Positions 32,413 to 41,020 of a stretch of 64,000 bases of DNA are shown one piece after another. The DNA comes from Fictibacillus aquaticus. GTDB taxonomy: Bacteria; Bacillota; Bacilli; Bacillales; Fictibacillaceae. The stretch is from assembly GCF_002245695.1 (NCBI RefSeq), contig NZ_NOII01000003.1, positions 1 through 64,000 on the forward strand, given 5' to 3'. Numbering within the stretch: position 1 is the stretch's first letter; each line of letters opens with the position of its first letter. Both the position numbers and the translations under genes were made by a program. The notes under the pieces are model-generated. The model was not told the DNA's origin, ran no database searches, and saw only the letters and a program-made list of their open reading frames with translations.

Positions 32413-32483
32413 TGGGGGTACGGTACCATTTGCGATATTGTGGCTCTATTACAGGATTTATTTTAAATGGTACCGTACCCCCA
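32413..32483. repeat. GGTACC-family inverted repeat, 19 bp perfect arms
   Basis: TGGGGGTACGGTACCATTT (32413-32431) and its exact complement AAATGGTACCGTACCCCCA (32465-32483) are separated by 33 AT-rich bases. It starts 25 bases past the rplI terminator. Confidence 0.9.
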
Positions 32484-32631
32484 TAGATATCCAGCACTTT
32501 CCATTCAAACACCGAGCGAATGTGATCGGGTTATGATAAAATAGATAAGCTAGGGGCAGTATTGCTTCTCGGCTAAAACTTACACTATACACTCAAAAAT
32601 AGATAGATAGAAAGAGGAGGAGGACAGGGAA

Positions 32632-33996
32632 TTGAGCGATTTGTTTGCAGACCGTATACCGCCGCAGAATATAGAGGCTGAGCAGGCTGTACTCGGGGCT
32701 ATTTTCCTTGAGCCAGAGTCTCTCATCACCGCATCGGAAATACTGCTTCCTGATGACTTTTACCGTGCGACACACCAGAGTATTTATCGCGTGATGCTCG
32801 ACTTGGCCGGTAAAGGAGAGCCGGTCGACCTGGTAACTGTAACGGCTGAGCTGTACGACCGTAAGCAGCTCGAAGACATAGGCGGCGTTTCCTATTTAAG
32901 CGAATTGGCGAACAGTTCACCGACTGCCGCCAACATAGAATATTACAGCAAGATAGTAGAAGAAAAGTCCTTGCTGCGCCGTCTGATCCGCGCAGCAACT
33001 GATATAGCAGCGAACAGCTATGCCCGTGAAGAGGAAGTTGAAGCGATCCTTAATGAGGCGGAGAAGACGATTCTTGAGGTAGCGAACCGCAAGAATACGA
33101 GCGCTTTTACCGTTATTAAAGACGTTCTTGTGCAGGCGTATGACAACATCGAAGCTCTCAACAACCGAAAAGGCGACATCACAGGCGTACCGACTGGATT
33201 TAACGATCTTGACCGGATGACGGCTGGCTTCCAGCGAAACGACTTGATCATCGTGGCCGCACGTCCTTCCGTTGGTAAGACGGCGTTCGCGCTGAACATC
33301 GCGCAGAACGTAGCAACAAAGACGGACGAGAACATCGCGATCTTCTCGCTTGAGATGGGTGCCGAGCAGCTTGTTATGCGTATGCTTTGTGCGGAAGGAA
33401 ACATTGACGCGCAAAGGCTCCGTACCGGAAGCCTGCTGCCGGAAGACTGGCAGAAGCTGACGATGGCGATGGGAAGTTTGTCTGCCGCCGGCATTTATAT
33501 CGATGACACGCCGGGTGTCCGTATCAATGATATCCGCGCCAAATGCCGCCGTCTGAAGCAGGAAAAAGGACTTGGCATGATCTTGATTGACTACTTGCAG
33601 CTCATTATGGGAAGCGGGAAGTCAGGCGAGAACCGTCAGCAGGAAGTATCCGAGATCTCCCGTTCATTAAAAGCGCTCGCTCGTGAACTCCAAGTTCCAG
33701 TTATCGCACTGTCACAGCTTTCCCGTGGCGTAGAACAACGTCAGGACAAGCGTCCGATGATGTCTGATATTCGTGAATCGGGATCGATCGAGCAGGATGC
33801 CGATATCGTCGCGTTCTTGTACCGTGACGATTATTATGACAAAGAATCAGAAGCGAAGAACATTATTGAAATTATTATCGCTAAGCAGCGTAACGGCCCG
33901 ACCGGTACGGTTGAACTGGCGTTCGTAAAAGAATACAACAAGTTCGTTAACTTAGACCGGCATCATGAGGAAAGCTCCATTCCGCCCGGTGCATAG
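32632..33996 (+). CDS. dnaC: replicative DNA helicase
   Basis: 454 aa. DnaB-type hexameric 5'-3' helicase (called DnaC in B. subtilis). It has the N-terminal collar domain (PPQNIEAEQAVLGAIFLEPE) and a RecA-like motor with Walker A ARPSVGKTAFALN and Walker B MILIDYLQLI. Translation starts at TTG, preceded by GAGGAGGAGGACAGG; no ATG fits the family N-terminus. Own promoter likely in the 290 base gap after rplI. Confidence 0.96.
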   Translation: MSDLFADRIPPQNIEAEQAVLGAIFLEPESLITASEILLPDDFYRATHQSIYRVMLDLAGKGEPVDLVTVTAELYDRKQLEDIGGVSYLSELANSSPTAANIEYYSKIVEEKSLLRRLIRAATDIAANSYAREEEVEAILNEAEKTILEVANRKNTSAFTVIKDVLVQAYDNIEALNNRKGDITGVPTGFNDLDRMTAGFQRNDLIIVAARPSVGKTAFALNIAQNVATKTDENIAIFSLEMGAEQLVMRMLCAEGNIDAQRLRTGSLLPEDWQKLTMAMGSLSAAGIYIDDTPGVRINDIRAKCRRLKQEKGLGMILIDYLQLIMGSGKSGENRQQEVSEISRSLKALARELQVPVIALSQLSRGVEQRQDKRPMMSDIRESGSIEQDADIVAFLYRDDYYDKESEAKNIIEIIIAKQRNGPTGTVELAFVKEYNKFVNLDRHHEESSIPPGA

Positions 33997-34034
33997 AAAA
34001 AGGCAGCCTGATTTCTTATCAGGCTGCCTTTTCA
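33997..34034. terminator. bidirectional terminator between dnaC and 34019
   Basis: Stem AAGGCAGCCTGA/TCAGGCTGCCTT flanked by A- and T-rich tracts. Its right arm contains the stop codon of the convergent gene. Confidence 0.88.
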
Positions 34035-34429
34035 AGTTCTTCAAGGATGTTCATCTCATCTGCCCAGCGGCGGATTCTTTTTAATGCGCGTTCGTTTTCA
34101 TATTCATACCATTTTTCCAATAAACCAAGCTGTTCGGCTGTTTCTTTAAATTCACGGAAAGGCTTGCGGCTGTTCAGCGCACGCAGCAGCTTACTGTGAG
34201 TCTGCTGCATCTCAAACTCGAGCATCCATCCGTAAACTTCGTTGCTAAGTACTTTAGGGATTGGCAGGTAGCGGCGTTCATTAGCTTCATCGTCCCAGTC
34301 AATTCCGGATTCGCCAGTCAAAGCCTCATCCATCTCCATATAGATAGATTTCTCGTGCGTATCAAAATAATAAGAATGGTCATAATGATTGTCTAGATAC
34401 GCTTCTATGATGTCCTGAATTAAACTCAT
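34019..34429 (-). CDS. UPF0158 family protein
   Basis: 136 aa, acidic and soluble. The pattern YLPIPKVLSNEVYGWMLEFE, then LNSRKPFREFKETAEQLG and WYEYENERALKRIRRWA, matches UPF0158, a family without known function. The start is at 34429 (MSLIQDIIEAYLDNH) behind AAGGAGGGC. The longer open frame runs into an inverted repeat and is not used. Oriented against its neighbours. Confidence 0.8.
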   Translation of the reverse strand: MSLIQDIIEAYLDNHYDHSYYFDTHEKSIYMEMDEALTGESGIDWDDEANERRYLPIPKVLSNEVYGWMLEFEMQQTHSKLLRALNSRKPFREFKETAEQLGLLEKWYEYENERALKRIRRWADEMNILEELEKAA

Positions 34430-34448
34430 GTTGCCCTCCTTGGTGGTC

Positions 34449-34516
34449 GGGGGTCCGGTACCTTTCGTCAAAACACCAGGGTTTATGCTGGATGAGGACG
34501 AAAGGTACCGGACCCC
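34449..34516. repeat. GGTACC-family inverted repeat, compensated variant
   Basis: GGGGTCCGGTACCTTTCGTC (34450-34469) and its exact complement GACGAAAGGTACCGGACCCC (34497-34516) are separated by 27 bases. Relative to other copies the core has TCCGG for TACGG, matched in the opposite arm. It sits between the divergent starts of the UPF0158 gene and purA. Confidence 0.9.
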
Positions 34517-34568
34517 AAAAAAGATCTTTATACATAAATTCGTTACAACGGATAATATATGTAGGTTG

Positions 34569-34645
34569 TTTTTCCGAACGAATTATTAAGGTTGTGTTAT
34601 ATTGTTCGGCTTTAGGTTGACTTTTCTTTTTTTACTTGCTACACT
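34569..34645 (+). promoter_or_regulatory. purA promoter with PurR operator (PurBox pair)
   Basis: Two divergent PurBoxes are visible: TTTTTCCGAACG (CCGAAC at 34574-34579) and ATTGTTCGGC (GTTCGG at 34604-34609). Directly downstream lie TTGACT (34617-34622) and TACACT (34640-34645), 17 bases apart. In B. subtilis PurR represses purA through such paired boxes, with PRPP as inducer. Repression by PurR is therefore expected here. Confidence 0.85.
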
Positions 34646-34707
34646 TAGCATGGTTTTTTGATACTTAATGCTATTAAAGCAGCAGAGGATACTCATGGAG
34701 GTGCTAG

Positions 34708-35997
<1,290 letters not shown>

Positions 35998-36017
35998 GCA
36001 TAATTTGAATGAATTGG

Positions 36018-36047
36018 CCCCCGCGGGAGTGCGGGGGTTTTGTTTTT
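36018..36047 (+). terminator. purA terminator
   Basis: Stem CCCCCGC/GCGGGGG followed by TTTTGTTTTT. Confidence 0.9.
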
Positions 36048-36130
36048 GTGGTGTTTGGTATGGCGCGCAGGGTGCAAAGAACGAGGCAATGCTGTAAATA
36101 AACATGTCGATAAATAAATATAATTTCGTG

Positions 36131-36225
36131 GTGCAAATAAATTTTGGAATCTGCAAATAAAGGGTGAAGATTCGCAAATAAAAACTCAGAATCTGCAAAT
36201 AAATGTTCCAGATCCGCAAATAAAA
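36131..36225. repeat. phased keyword array C (GCAAATAAA)
   Basis: Five exact GCAAATAAA words begin at 36133, 36153, 36174, 36195 and 36216, spaced 20, 21, 21 and 21 bases. Each later word is preceded by GAATCT, GATTC or GATCC. Begins 86 bases past the purA terminator. Confidence 0.88.
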
Positions 36226-36311
36226 TCGTTTGAAACTGTGATAGCTTTACAGTTTTACATGCTGAAAATTAAAATTCTATTACTTTATTTAAAAAATGTT
36301 TCAAAACTCTA

Positions 36312-36340
36312 TTGCCAAAGATTTTTTTACATGGTAAAGT
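36312..36340 (+). promoter_or_regulatory. tRNA cluster promoter
   Basis: TTGCCA (36312-36317) and TAAAGT (36335-36340) with a 17 bp spacer. The transcript would begin near 36347 and carry a leader of about 170 bases. Confidence 0.65.
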
Positions 36341-36394
36341 AACACTTGTCGTGAAAAACACGGCGCTCACATAGAACAACACATAACTATTTAT

Positions 36395-36412
36395 GAAGCC
36401 ATTAGCTCAGTC
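36395..36412 (+). other. tRNA-Lys 5'-end fragment in the leader
   Basis: GAAGCCATTAGCTCAGTC repeats the first 15 or so bases of tRNA-Lys (GAGCCATTAGCTCAGTCGG at 36519) but lacks an anticodon arm or 3' half. It is followed by a small hairpin CACGA/TCGTG. Confidence 0.65.
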
Positions 36413-36518
36413 ACGAGCGAAACATCGTGATTGAACGGCGAGTTGTCTCGACGGATACACCCGCAGTCAATTCTTGTAGAGGAAGAGACAGGGAACCGAC
36501 GGACACATTTCACAGCAC

Positions 36519-36594
36519 GAGCCATTAGCTCAGTCGGTAGAGCATCTGACTTTTAATCAGAGGGTCGAAGGTTCGAGTCCTTCATGGCTCACCA
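36519..36594 (+). tRNA. tRNA-Lys (TTT)
   Basis: 76 bases with encoded CCA. Acceptor GAGCCAT/ATGGCTC, anticodon arm CTGACTTTTAATCAG, T arm GGTTCGAGTCC. Confidence 0.97.
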
Positions 36595-36611
36595 TTTTTT
36601 CTTATAAAAGT

Positions 36612-36686
36612 GGCCCATTGGTCAAGCGGTTAAGACACCGCCCTTTCACGGCGGTAACACGGGTTCGAATCCCGTATGGGTCACCA
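36612..36686 (+). tRNA. tRNA-Glu (TTC)
   Basis: 75 bases with encoded CCA. Acceptor GGCCCAT/ATGGGTC, anticodon TTC in CCGCCCTTTCACGGCGG, T loop GGTTCGAATCC. Confidence 0.97.
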
Positions 36687-36702
36687 TTTATATTTTCATA
36701 GC

Positions 36703-36778
36703 GGATCCGTGGTGTAGTGGTTAACATGCCTGCCTGTCACGCAGGAGATCGCCGGTTCGACCCCGGTCGGGTCCGCCA
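36703..36778 (+). tRNA. tRNA-Asp (GTC)
   Basis: 76 bases with encoded CCA. Acceptor GGATCCG/CGGGTCC, anticodon GTC in CTGCCTGTCACGCAG. Confidence 0.97.
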
Positions 36779-36830
36779 TTTATTTTTAATAGGTTGTTAG
36801 TAGACTTATTAAAATCAATATTTACAAAAT

Positions 36831-36906
<76 letters not shown>

Positions 36907-36938
36907 TTTTACTTTAACCTTTCATATAACAATCAACA

Positions 36939-36966
36939 AAGGCTGCCATCATGGCAGTCTTTTTTC
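36939..36966 (+). terminator. tRNA cluster terminator
   Basis: Stem GGCTGCCA/TGGCAGTC followed by TTTTTT. Confidence 0.88.
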
Positions 36967-36979
36967 TATGTTTTTGAGA

Positions 36980-37075
36980 TTTGCCCGCAAACTTTGATTT
37001 TTGACCGAGAATGGATCAAATTTGCCCGTAAAATCTAGATTTTACCCGTGAATTTCAATTTTTGCCTGCAAACCA
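36980..37075. repeat. phased keyword array D (TTGCCCGCAA)
   Basis: Units TTGCCCGCAA, TTGACCGAGA, TTGCCCGTAA, TTACCCGTGA and TTGCCTGCAA begin at 36981, 37001, 37022, 37042 and 37062, spaced 20, 21, 20 and 20 bases. The keyword is the complement of array B. Starts 15 bases past the tRNA terminator. Confidence 0.85.
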
Positions 37076-37145
37076 TAAATAGGCATCATTGCTTATAGAG
37101 TAAAGGCTGCCGGACTGTGTCCGCCATCTGATCAAAACATAAAGA

Positions 37146-37213
37146 GGGGGTACGGTACCATTTCCTGCGTAAGCCGCTGCATCGCGGCTGAAGAGAAAAT
37201 GTACCGTACCCCC
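37146..37213. repeat. GGTACC-family inverted repeat with inner hairpin
   Basis: Arms GGGGGTACGGTACCATTT (37146-37163) and AAATGTACCGTACCCCC (to 37213; one G fewer). The loop has its own AGCCGC/GCGGCT hairpin. It lies at the 3' side of hmp. Confidence 0.85.
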
Positions 37214-37226
37214 ATGTTTTCTTACC

Positions 37227-38465
37227 TTAATTTACTGCTGTCACTTCTGCCTGCTCAAGCTCTCCAGCGGGGCCGAAGAACTCGTAGTGTACGCGGTCTG
37301 CTGGAATTCCCCAGCTTTTGAGTGTTTGGTAGATGTTTTTCATGAACGGGACTGGTCCGCAGAAGTAGAAATCGGCATTATCACGGTCTGCAACCACACC
37401 GCTCAGCCACTTGCTATCAACAAAGCCGTCTTTATCAAAGTTTCCTGCAGCGCGGTCGCCTTCCGTTGGCTCAGAATACGCGACATATGACTTAAAGCTA
37501 TCATGCTCGCTCACAATCCTGTTAACATGGTCTCTCATCGCATGGGTGGAGCTGTTTAGTGCGGCATGGATGAATGTGACTTCACGTTCTGGCTGTTTCT
37601 CAGCGATTGTGTTTAGCATGCTGATCATCGGTGTCTGGCCAACGCCTCCGCTGATCAAGACGACAGGGCGTTCGCTTTCCATCTCAAGCACAAAGTCTCC
37701 AGCAGGTGCAGTTACTGGCAGTACATCCCCTGCCAAAATCCCATTATGCAGGTAGTTCGAAACGACACCATCGACGCCTGACCCGGACTCTTTTTTTACA
37801 CTGATGCGGTAGTAGTCTTTGCCAGGAGCGTCTGACAGGCTGTACTGGCGCAGGTGAGTGTAGGCATCGCCTTCTGGCTGCAGTTTTACTGTGATGTATT
37901 GGCCTGGCTTGAAGGAAGCGAGCGGCTTTCCGTCTTCAGGGCGAAGGTAGAAGGACGTGATCACATCACTTTCCTCTACTTTACGATCGACTACAAAATT
38001 GCGATAGCCTTCCCAGCCGCCGTGCTGTTCTTTTGCTTCGGTATACATATCCTGCTCGACGCTGATAAACACGTCTGCGATCACGCCGTACGCTTTGCCC
38101 CATGCGCCGATGATTTCATCTGTCGCTGCATCGCCAAGAACGTCTTTAATCGCCTGAAGGAGGTTTTCTCCTACGATCGGATAGTGCTCAGGAAGAACGC
38201 CTAGACTGCGGTGCTTGTGGGCGATCTGTTTGACGACAGGAAGGATCGCGCCTAGGTTTTCAATGTTAACAGCGGCTGCATACACAGCGTTTGCCAGTGC
38301 CGTCTGCTGGCGGCCTTGCTTTTGGTTAGCGTGGTTGAAGATGTTGAGAAGCTCAGGGTGCTTGCTGAACAATGTTTTGTAAAATTGTGCTGTAATATCT
38401 TTGCCGTACTTTTCTAATACAGGAACTGTCGATTTAATGATGTTAATCGTCTGCTGATCAAGCAT
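37227..38465 (-). CDS. hmp: flavohaemoglobin (nitric oxide dioxygenase)
   Basis: 412 aa. Converts NO and O2 to nitrate using NAD(P)H. The globin domain has Tyr29, Gln53 and the proximal His85 (IAHKHRSLG). The FAD domain has RQYSLSDAP and the NAD domain [12 protein letters not shown]. All three domains are complete. An Fnr-type box lies upstream of the promoter. It is on the minus strand, against replication. Confidence 0.96.
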   Translation of the reverse strand: MLDQQTINIIKSTVPVLEKYGKDITAQFYKTLFSKHPELLNIFNHANQKQGRQQTALANAVYAAAVNIENLGAILPVVKQIAHKHRSLGVLPEHYPIVGENLLQAIKDVLGDAATDEIIGAWGKAYGVIADVFISVEQDMYTEAKEQHGGWEGYRNFVVDRKVEESDVITSFYLRPEDGKPLASFKPGQYITVKLQPEGDAYTHLRQYSLSDAPGKDYYRISVKKESGSGVDGVVSNYLHNGILAGDVLPVTAPAGDFVLEMESERPVVLISGGVGQTPMISMLNTIAEKQPEREVTFIHAALNSSTHAMRDHVNRIVSEHDSFKSYVAYSEPTEGDRAAGNFDKDGFVDSKWLSGVVADRDNADFYFCGPVPFMKNIYQTLKSWGIPADRVHYEFFGPAGELEQAEVTAVN

Positions 38466-38506
38466 GATGATCTCTCCTTTTTTATAAAAGCGTTTGTGAT
38501 GACTTC

Positions 38507-38549
38507 ATTGTATATTGGCGCGTGATGTAAGCGTGTGATTATAATCACA
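38507..38549 (-). promoter_or_regulatory. hmp promoter with Fnr/CRP-type box
   Basis: TGTGA-TTATAA-TCACA (38534-38549) is a perfect symmetric Fnr/CRP-type site. On the minus strand a -10 box TACAAT (38507-38512) follows. A start near 38500 would put the box centre at -41.5, the classic class II activator position. It could in principle serve the divergent gene instead. Confidence 0.7.
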
Positions 38550-38638
38550 TTTTAGGTGGCGGAATGATGAACAATACAAGGATTTAATTTGCGGTTGTGC
38601 GAATATAATGAGAGCACCAATGTATTAGGGGAAGGAAG

Positions 38639-39220
38639 ATGGGGATGGCTGTTGAAATAGCAGGTCCGCTTTATTTGGCGGTTTGTTATTTGATCGGAAA
38701 TGTAATGACAGGATATTTAGTGGCAAAGCTGTTGAAGGGCGTGGATCTGCGGAAAGAAGGAAGCGGAAATATTGGCGCACGGAACGCCGGGCGTGTGCTC
38801 GGCAAGGCGGGGTTCGTCCTGACGCTTGGAGGAGATGCGGCTAAGGGGGCTCTCGCTGTCTTGGTGGCGGAATATCTGGACTTAAGCAGCACATTTCAGC
38901 TGCTCGGATTTTTAGCAGTGCTCGTCGGTCATTGCTGGCCGGCGGTGCTGAAATTTCATGGAGGTAAAGGGGTCGCGGCGTTTATCGGAGGGATTTTGAT
39001 CATCGATTATAAAGCGGCACTCGTCATGGCTGCCATTTTTCTGCTATTGTTTGCGATCAAGCGCAGTTTGACTGCGGCAGGACTCGTGTCGTTCGGACTT
39101 TATCCGATTATTTTTTACCTGATGGGAGGCGGATTGCTGGAGGTTTTGCTGCTCATTCCGTCTAGTCTGCTCGTTGTTTGGGTGCAAAAAGAGGAATTAA
39201 GAGAACGAATGGTTCTGTAA
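38639..39220 (+). CDS. PlsY-like glycerol-3-phosphate acyltransferase family protein
   Basis: 193 aa, about five hydrophobic segments. It carries the three PlsY motifs: GSGNIGARNAGRVLG, GGDAAKGALAV and KFHGGKGVAAF. PlsY transfers acyl groups from acyl-phosphate to glycerol-3-phosphate in phospholipid synthesis. The main plsY of B. subtilis lies elsewhere (near parE), so this is likely a paralogue. It stands alone between hmp and a cell-wall hydrolase gene. Confidence 0.85.
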   Translation: MGMAVEIAGPLYLAVCYLIGNVMTGYLVAKLLKGVDLRKEGSGNIGARNAGRVLGKAGFVLTLGGDAAKGALAVLVAEYLDLSSTFQLLGFLAVLVGHCWPAVLKFHGGKGVAAFIGGILIIDYKAALVMAAIFLLLFAIKRSLTAAGLVSFGLYPIIFYLMGGGLLEVLLLIPSSLLVVWVQKEELRERMVL

Positions 39221-39243
39221 CATTTTGAAATATTTCTAACAGC

Positions 39244-39257
39244 TGAAAACGCTGACA
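39244..39257. promoter_or_regulatory. possible CcpA cre site
   Basis: TGAAAACGCTGACA fits the cre consensus TGWNANCGNTNWCA at every fixed base. It lies between the end of the PlsY-like gene and its terminator. A chance match is possible. Confidence 0.35.
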
Positions 39258-39263
39258 AACGGG

Positions 39264-39292
39264 AAAAAGCCTTGGTACACAAGGCTTTTTTA
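39264..39292 (+). terminator. terminator after the PlsY-like gene
   Basis: Stem AAAAGCCTT/AAGGCTTTT followed by TTTAT. Confidence 0.88.
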
Positions 39293-39322
39293 TATTTTTT
39301 CTAAAAAAATATTTCCATATTA

Positions 39323-39383
39323 TTTACATTATCATTACAAATTCCCCTATATTCTGACAAGGTTCCTTTCCATATGTTAGGCT
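39323..39383 (+). promoter_or_regulatory. WalR box and promoter of the M23 peptidase gene
   Basis: On the minus strand TGTAAT-GATAA-TGTAAA (39323-39339) matches the WalR direct repeat TGTWAH-N5-TGTWAH. A weak promoter follows: CTGACA (39354-39359) and TAGGCT (39378-39383), 18 bases apart. Confidence 0.7.
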
Positions 39384-39467
39384 ACTCTAGGTGAAATAGT
39401 ACCTATTTTTACTATGAGACTTAAGAATCATATGTACAGATAGAGCTTTAGGGGGAAATAAAAAGGT

Positions 39468-40904
39468 ATGCTGAAATGGAATAATAAGGCAGTGCTTTCG
39501 CTTGCCATCAGTGCTGCAGCAATCCTTGGCTTCAGTGCAAAAGAAGCGTCAGCCCATCATGATGATAACGAATTGATCAAGACGATATATCACGTTTATG
39601 TGGACGGAAATGAAATTGGTACGGTCCACCATAAGAGCGTGGTCACTAAAGAGACAGAAAGAGTTCTGGCTGAAGCGGAGAAATCGAGCAGCAGCCAAGA
39701 TCTTGATTATAAAATCAAGCAGGATATCACGTTTGAAGCAGAAAGAGTGTTCCGTCCGGTTTTTGACGAAGCACAGGTTCGCAATGCGCTGCAAAATGAA
39801 CTGAGTGTGGCTGTTAAGGCGTACCGCTTGAATGCAGCCGATGAAACGGTCGCTTATTTGTCTTCTGAAAAAGAAGCAAAGGACCTTATTGAAAAATTAA
39901 AGCTTCAATATGTATCTAAAGAAGAGTTAGAGCAGATTAATGCGGCTAAAAAGGAAAATGGCGGCAAGCCAAAGCTAAAGGCTGGCGAGAGCGTCATCAC
40001 AGACGTGACGTTTACAAAGGACCTCACGATCAGTATTCAGGAGGTTCAGCCTGATTTGATCGTGTCAGCAGAAAGTGCGTTTAATACAATAAAAACCGGC
40101 AAGATGCAGGTTTCTGACTATAAATTGAAGTCGGGTGACACGCTTGAACGCGTTGCGGCAAAGCATAAGATGTCGGTGAATCAGATTTTGAGCCTCAACC
40201 CGAAACTTCTTCTGTCTGACCGCATGAGCGAAGGCAGAAGCATCAAGATTATGAAGCATGTTCCTTTTACAGATGTGATCGTGCACGAGCTGAAGCGAGA
40301 GAAGAAAGTCATTCCTTTCGTCGTAAAAGAAGAGAAAGACGGCTCGATGGAGCTTGGCACAACGAAAATCGTGCAAGAGGGACAAGCTGGGGCAGAGGAC
40401 ATCACGTACACGACGCTATCTGTGAACGGCGAAACGAAGTCTGCAGATATGCTGATAAAAGAGGTCGTGAAGCAGCCGGTCGAAAAGATCGTGAAGATCG
40501 GAACGAAGGAAATTCCGTCGAAGGGCACAGGTTCGATGGTATGGCCGGCAGTTGGCGGTTATATCTCAAGCCACCAAGGCGAGCGCTGGGGCCGAGCTCA
40601 TAAAGGGATCGACATCGCGCGCCCGAGTGAGCGCTCAATCTTAGCGGCTGACAACGGCAAGGTCGTGGAAGCCGGCTATGATAACGGCGGCTATGGCAAT
40701 AAGATTATCATTGATCACAACAACGGCATGCGCACGATGTACGCTCACTTGAGCTCCATCTCGGTGAAGCCTGGTGACGTGGTGAAAAAAGGTTCGAAAA
40801 TCGGTGTGATGGGGTCGACAGGAAACTCAACTGGCATCCATCTACACTTTGAAGTATATAAAAATGGTGCGCTGCAAAACCCGCTGAAATATGTGAGCGA
40901 GTAA
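39468..40904 (+). CDS. secreted peptidoglycan endopeptidase (LysM, G5, M23)
   Basis: 478 aa. An N-terminal signal peptide ends near EASAHH. A LysM domain (about 218-262, YKLKSGDTLERVAAKHKMS), a G5-like domain (about 265-345) and a C-terminal M23 metallopeptidase follow. Zinc ligands sit in HKGIDIA and HLHFEV. It would cut peptide cross-links of the wall. Upstream of the walRK operon and behind a WalR box, it is likely a WalR-regulated autolysin. The M23 active site is complete. Confidence 0.92.
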   Translation: MLKWNNKAVLSLAISAAAILGFSAKEASAHHDDNELIKTIYHVYVDGNEIGTVHHKSVVTKETERVLAEAEKSSSSQDLDYKIKQDITFEAERVFRPVFDEAQVRNALQNELSVAVKAYRLNAADETVAYLSSEKEAKDLIEKLKLQYVSKEELEQINAAKKENGGKPKLKAGESVITDVTFTKDLTISIQEVQPDLIVSAESAFNTIKTGKMQVSDYKLKSGDTLERVAAKHKMSVNQILSLNPKLLLSDRMSEGRSIKIMKHVPFTDVIVHELKREKKVIPFVVKEEKDGSMELGTTKIVQEGQAGAEDITYTTLSVNGETKSADMLIKEVVKQPVEKIVKIGTKEIPSKGTGSMVWPAVGGYISSHQGERWGRAHKGIDIARPSERSILAADNGKVVEAGYDNGGYGNKIIIDHNNGMRTMYAHLSSISVKPGDVVKKGSKIGVMGSTGNSTGIHLHFEVYKNGALQNPLKYVSE

Positions 40905-40911
40905 GCAAGCG

Positions 40912-40948
40912 AAAAGCTGCCCCGATACGGTCGGGGCGGCTTTTTTTA
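40912..40948 (+). terminator. M23 peptidase terminator
   Basis: Stem AAGCTGCCCCGA/TCGGGGCGGCTT followed by TTTTT. Confidence 0.92.
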
Positions 40949-41020
40949 CACTTCGTACATTTCGGTACGGTTGACTTATAGACGCGGTTTGCCGACAATA
41001 GACAAGAGAGGTGAAGGACG

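Larger units (their letters stand above)
35998..36518. other. gap between purA and the tRNA genes
   Basis: Contains the purA terminator (36018-36047), phased array C (36131-36225), the tRNA promoter (36312-36340) and a leader with a copy of the 5' end of tRNA-Lys (36395-36412). No gene seen. Confidence 0.75.

Noticed and set aside
36395-36470. An additional tRNA gene upstream of tRNA-Lys
   Set aside because: Only the acceptor and D-arm start are present; no anticodon arm, T arm or CCA can be formed.
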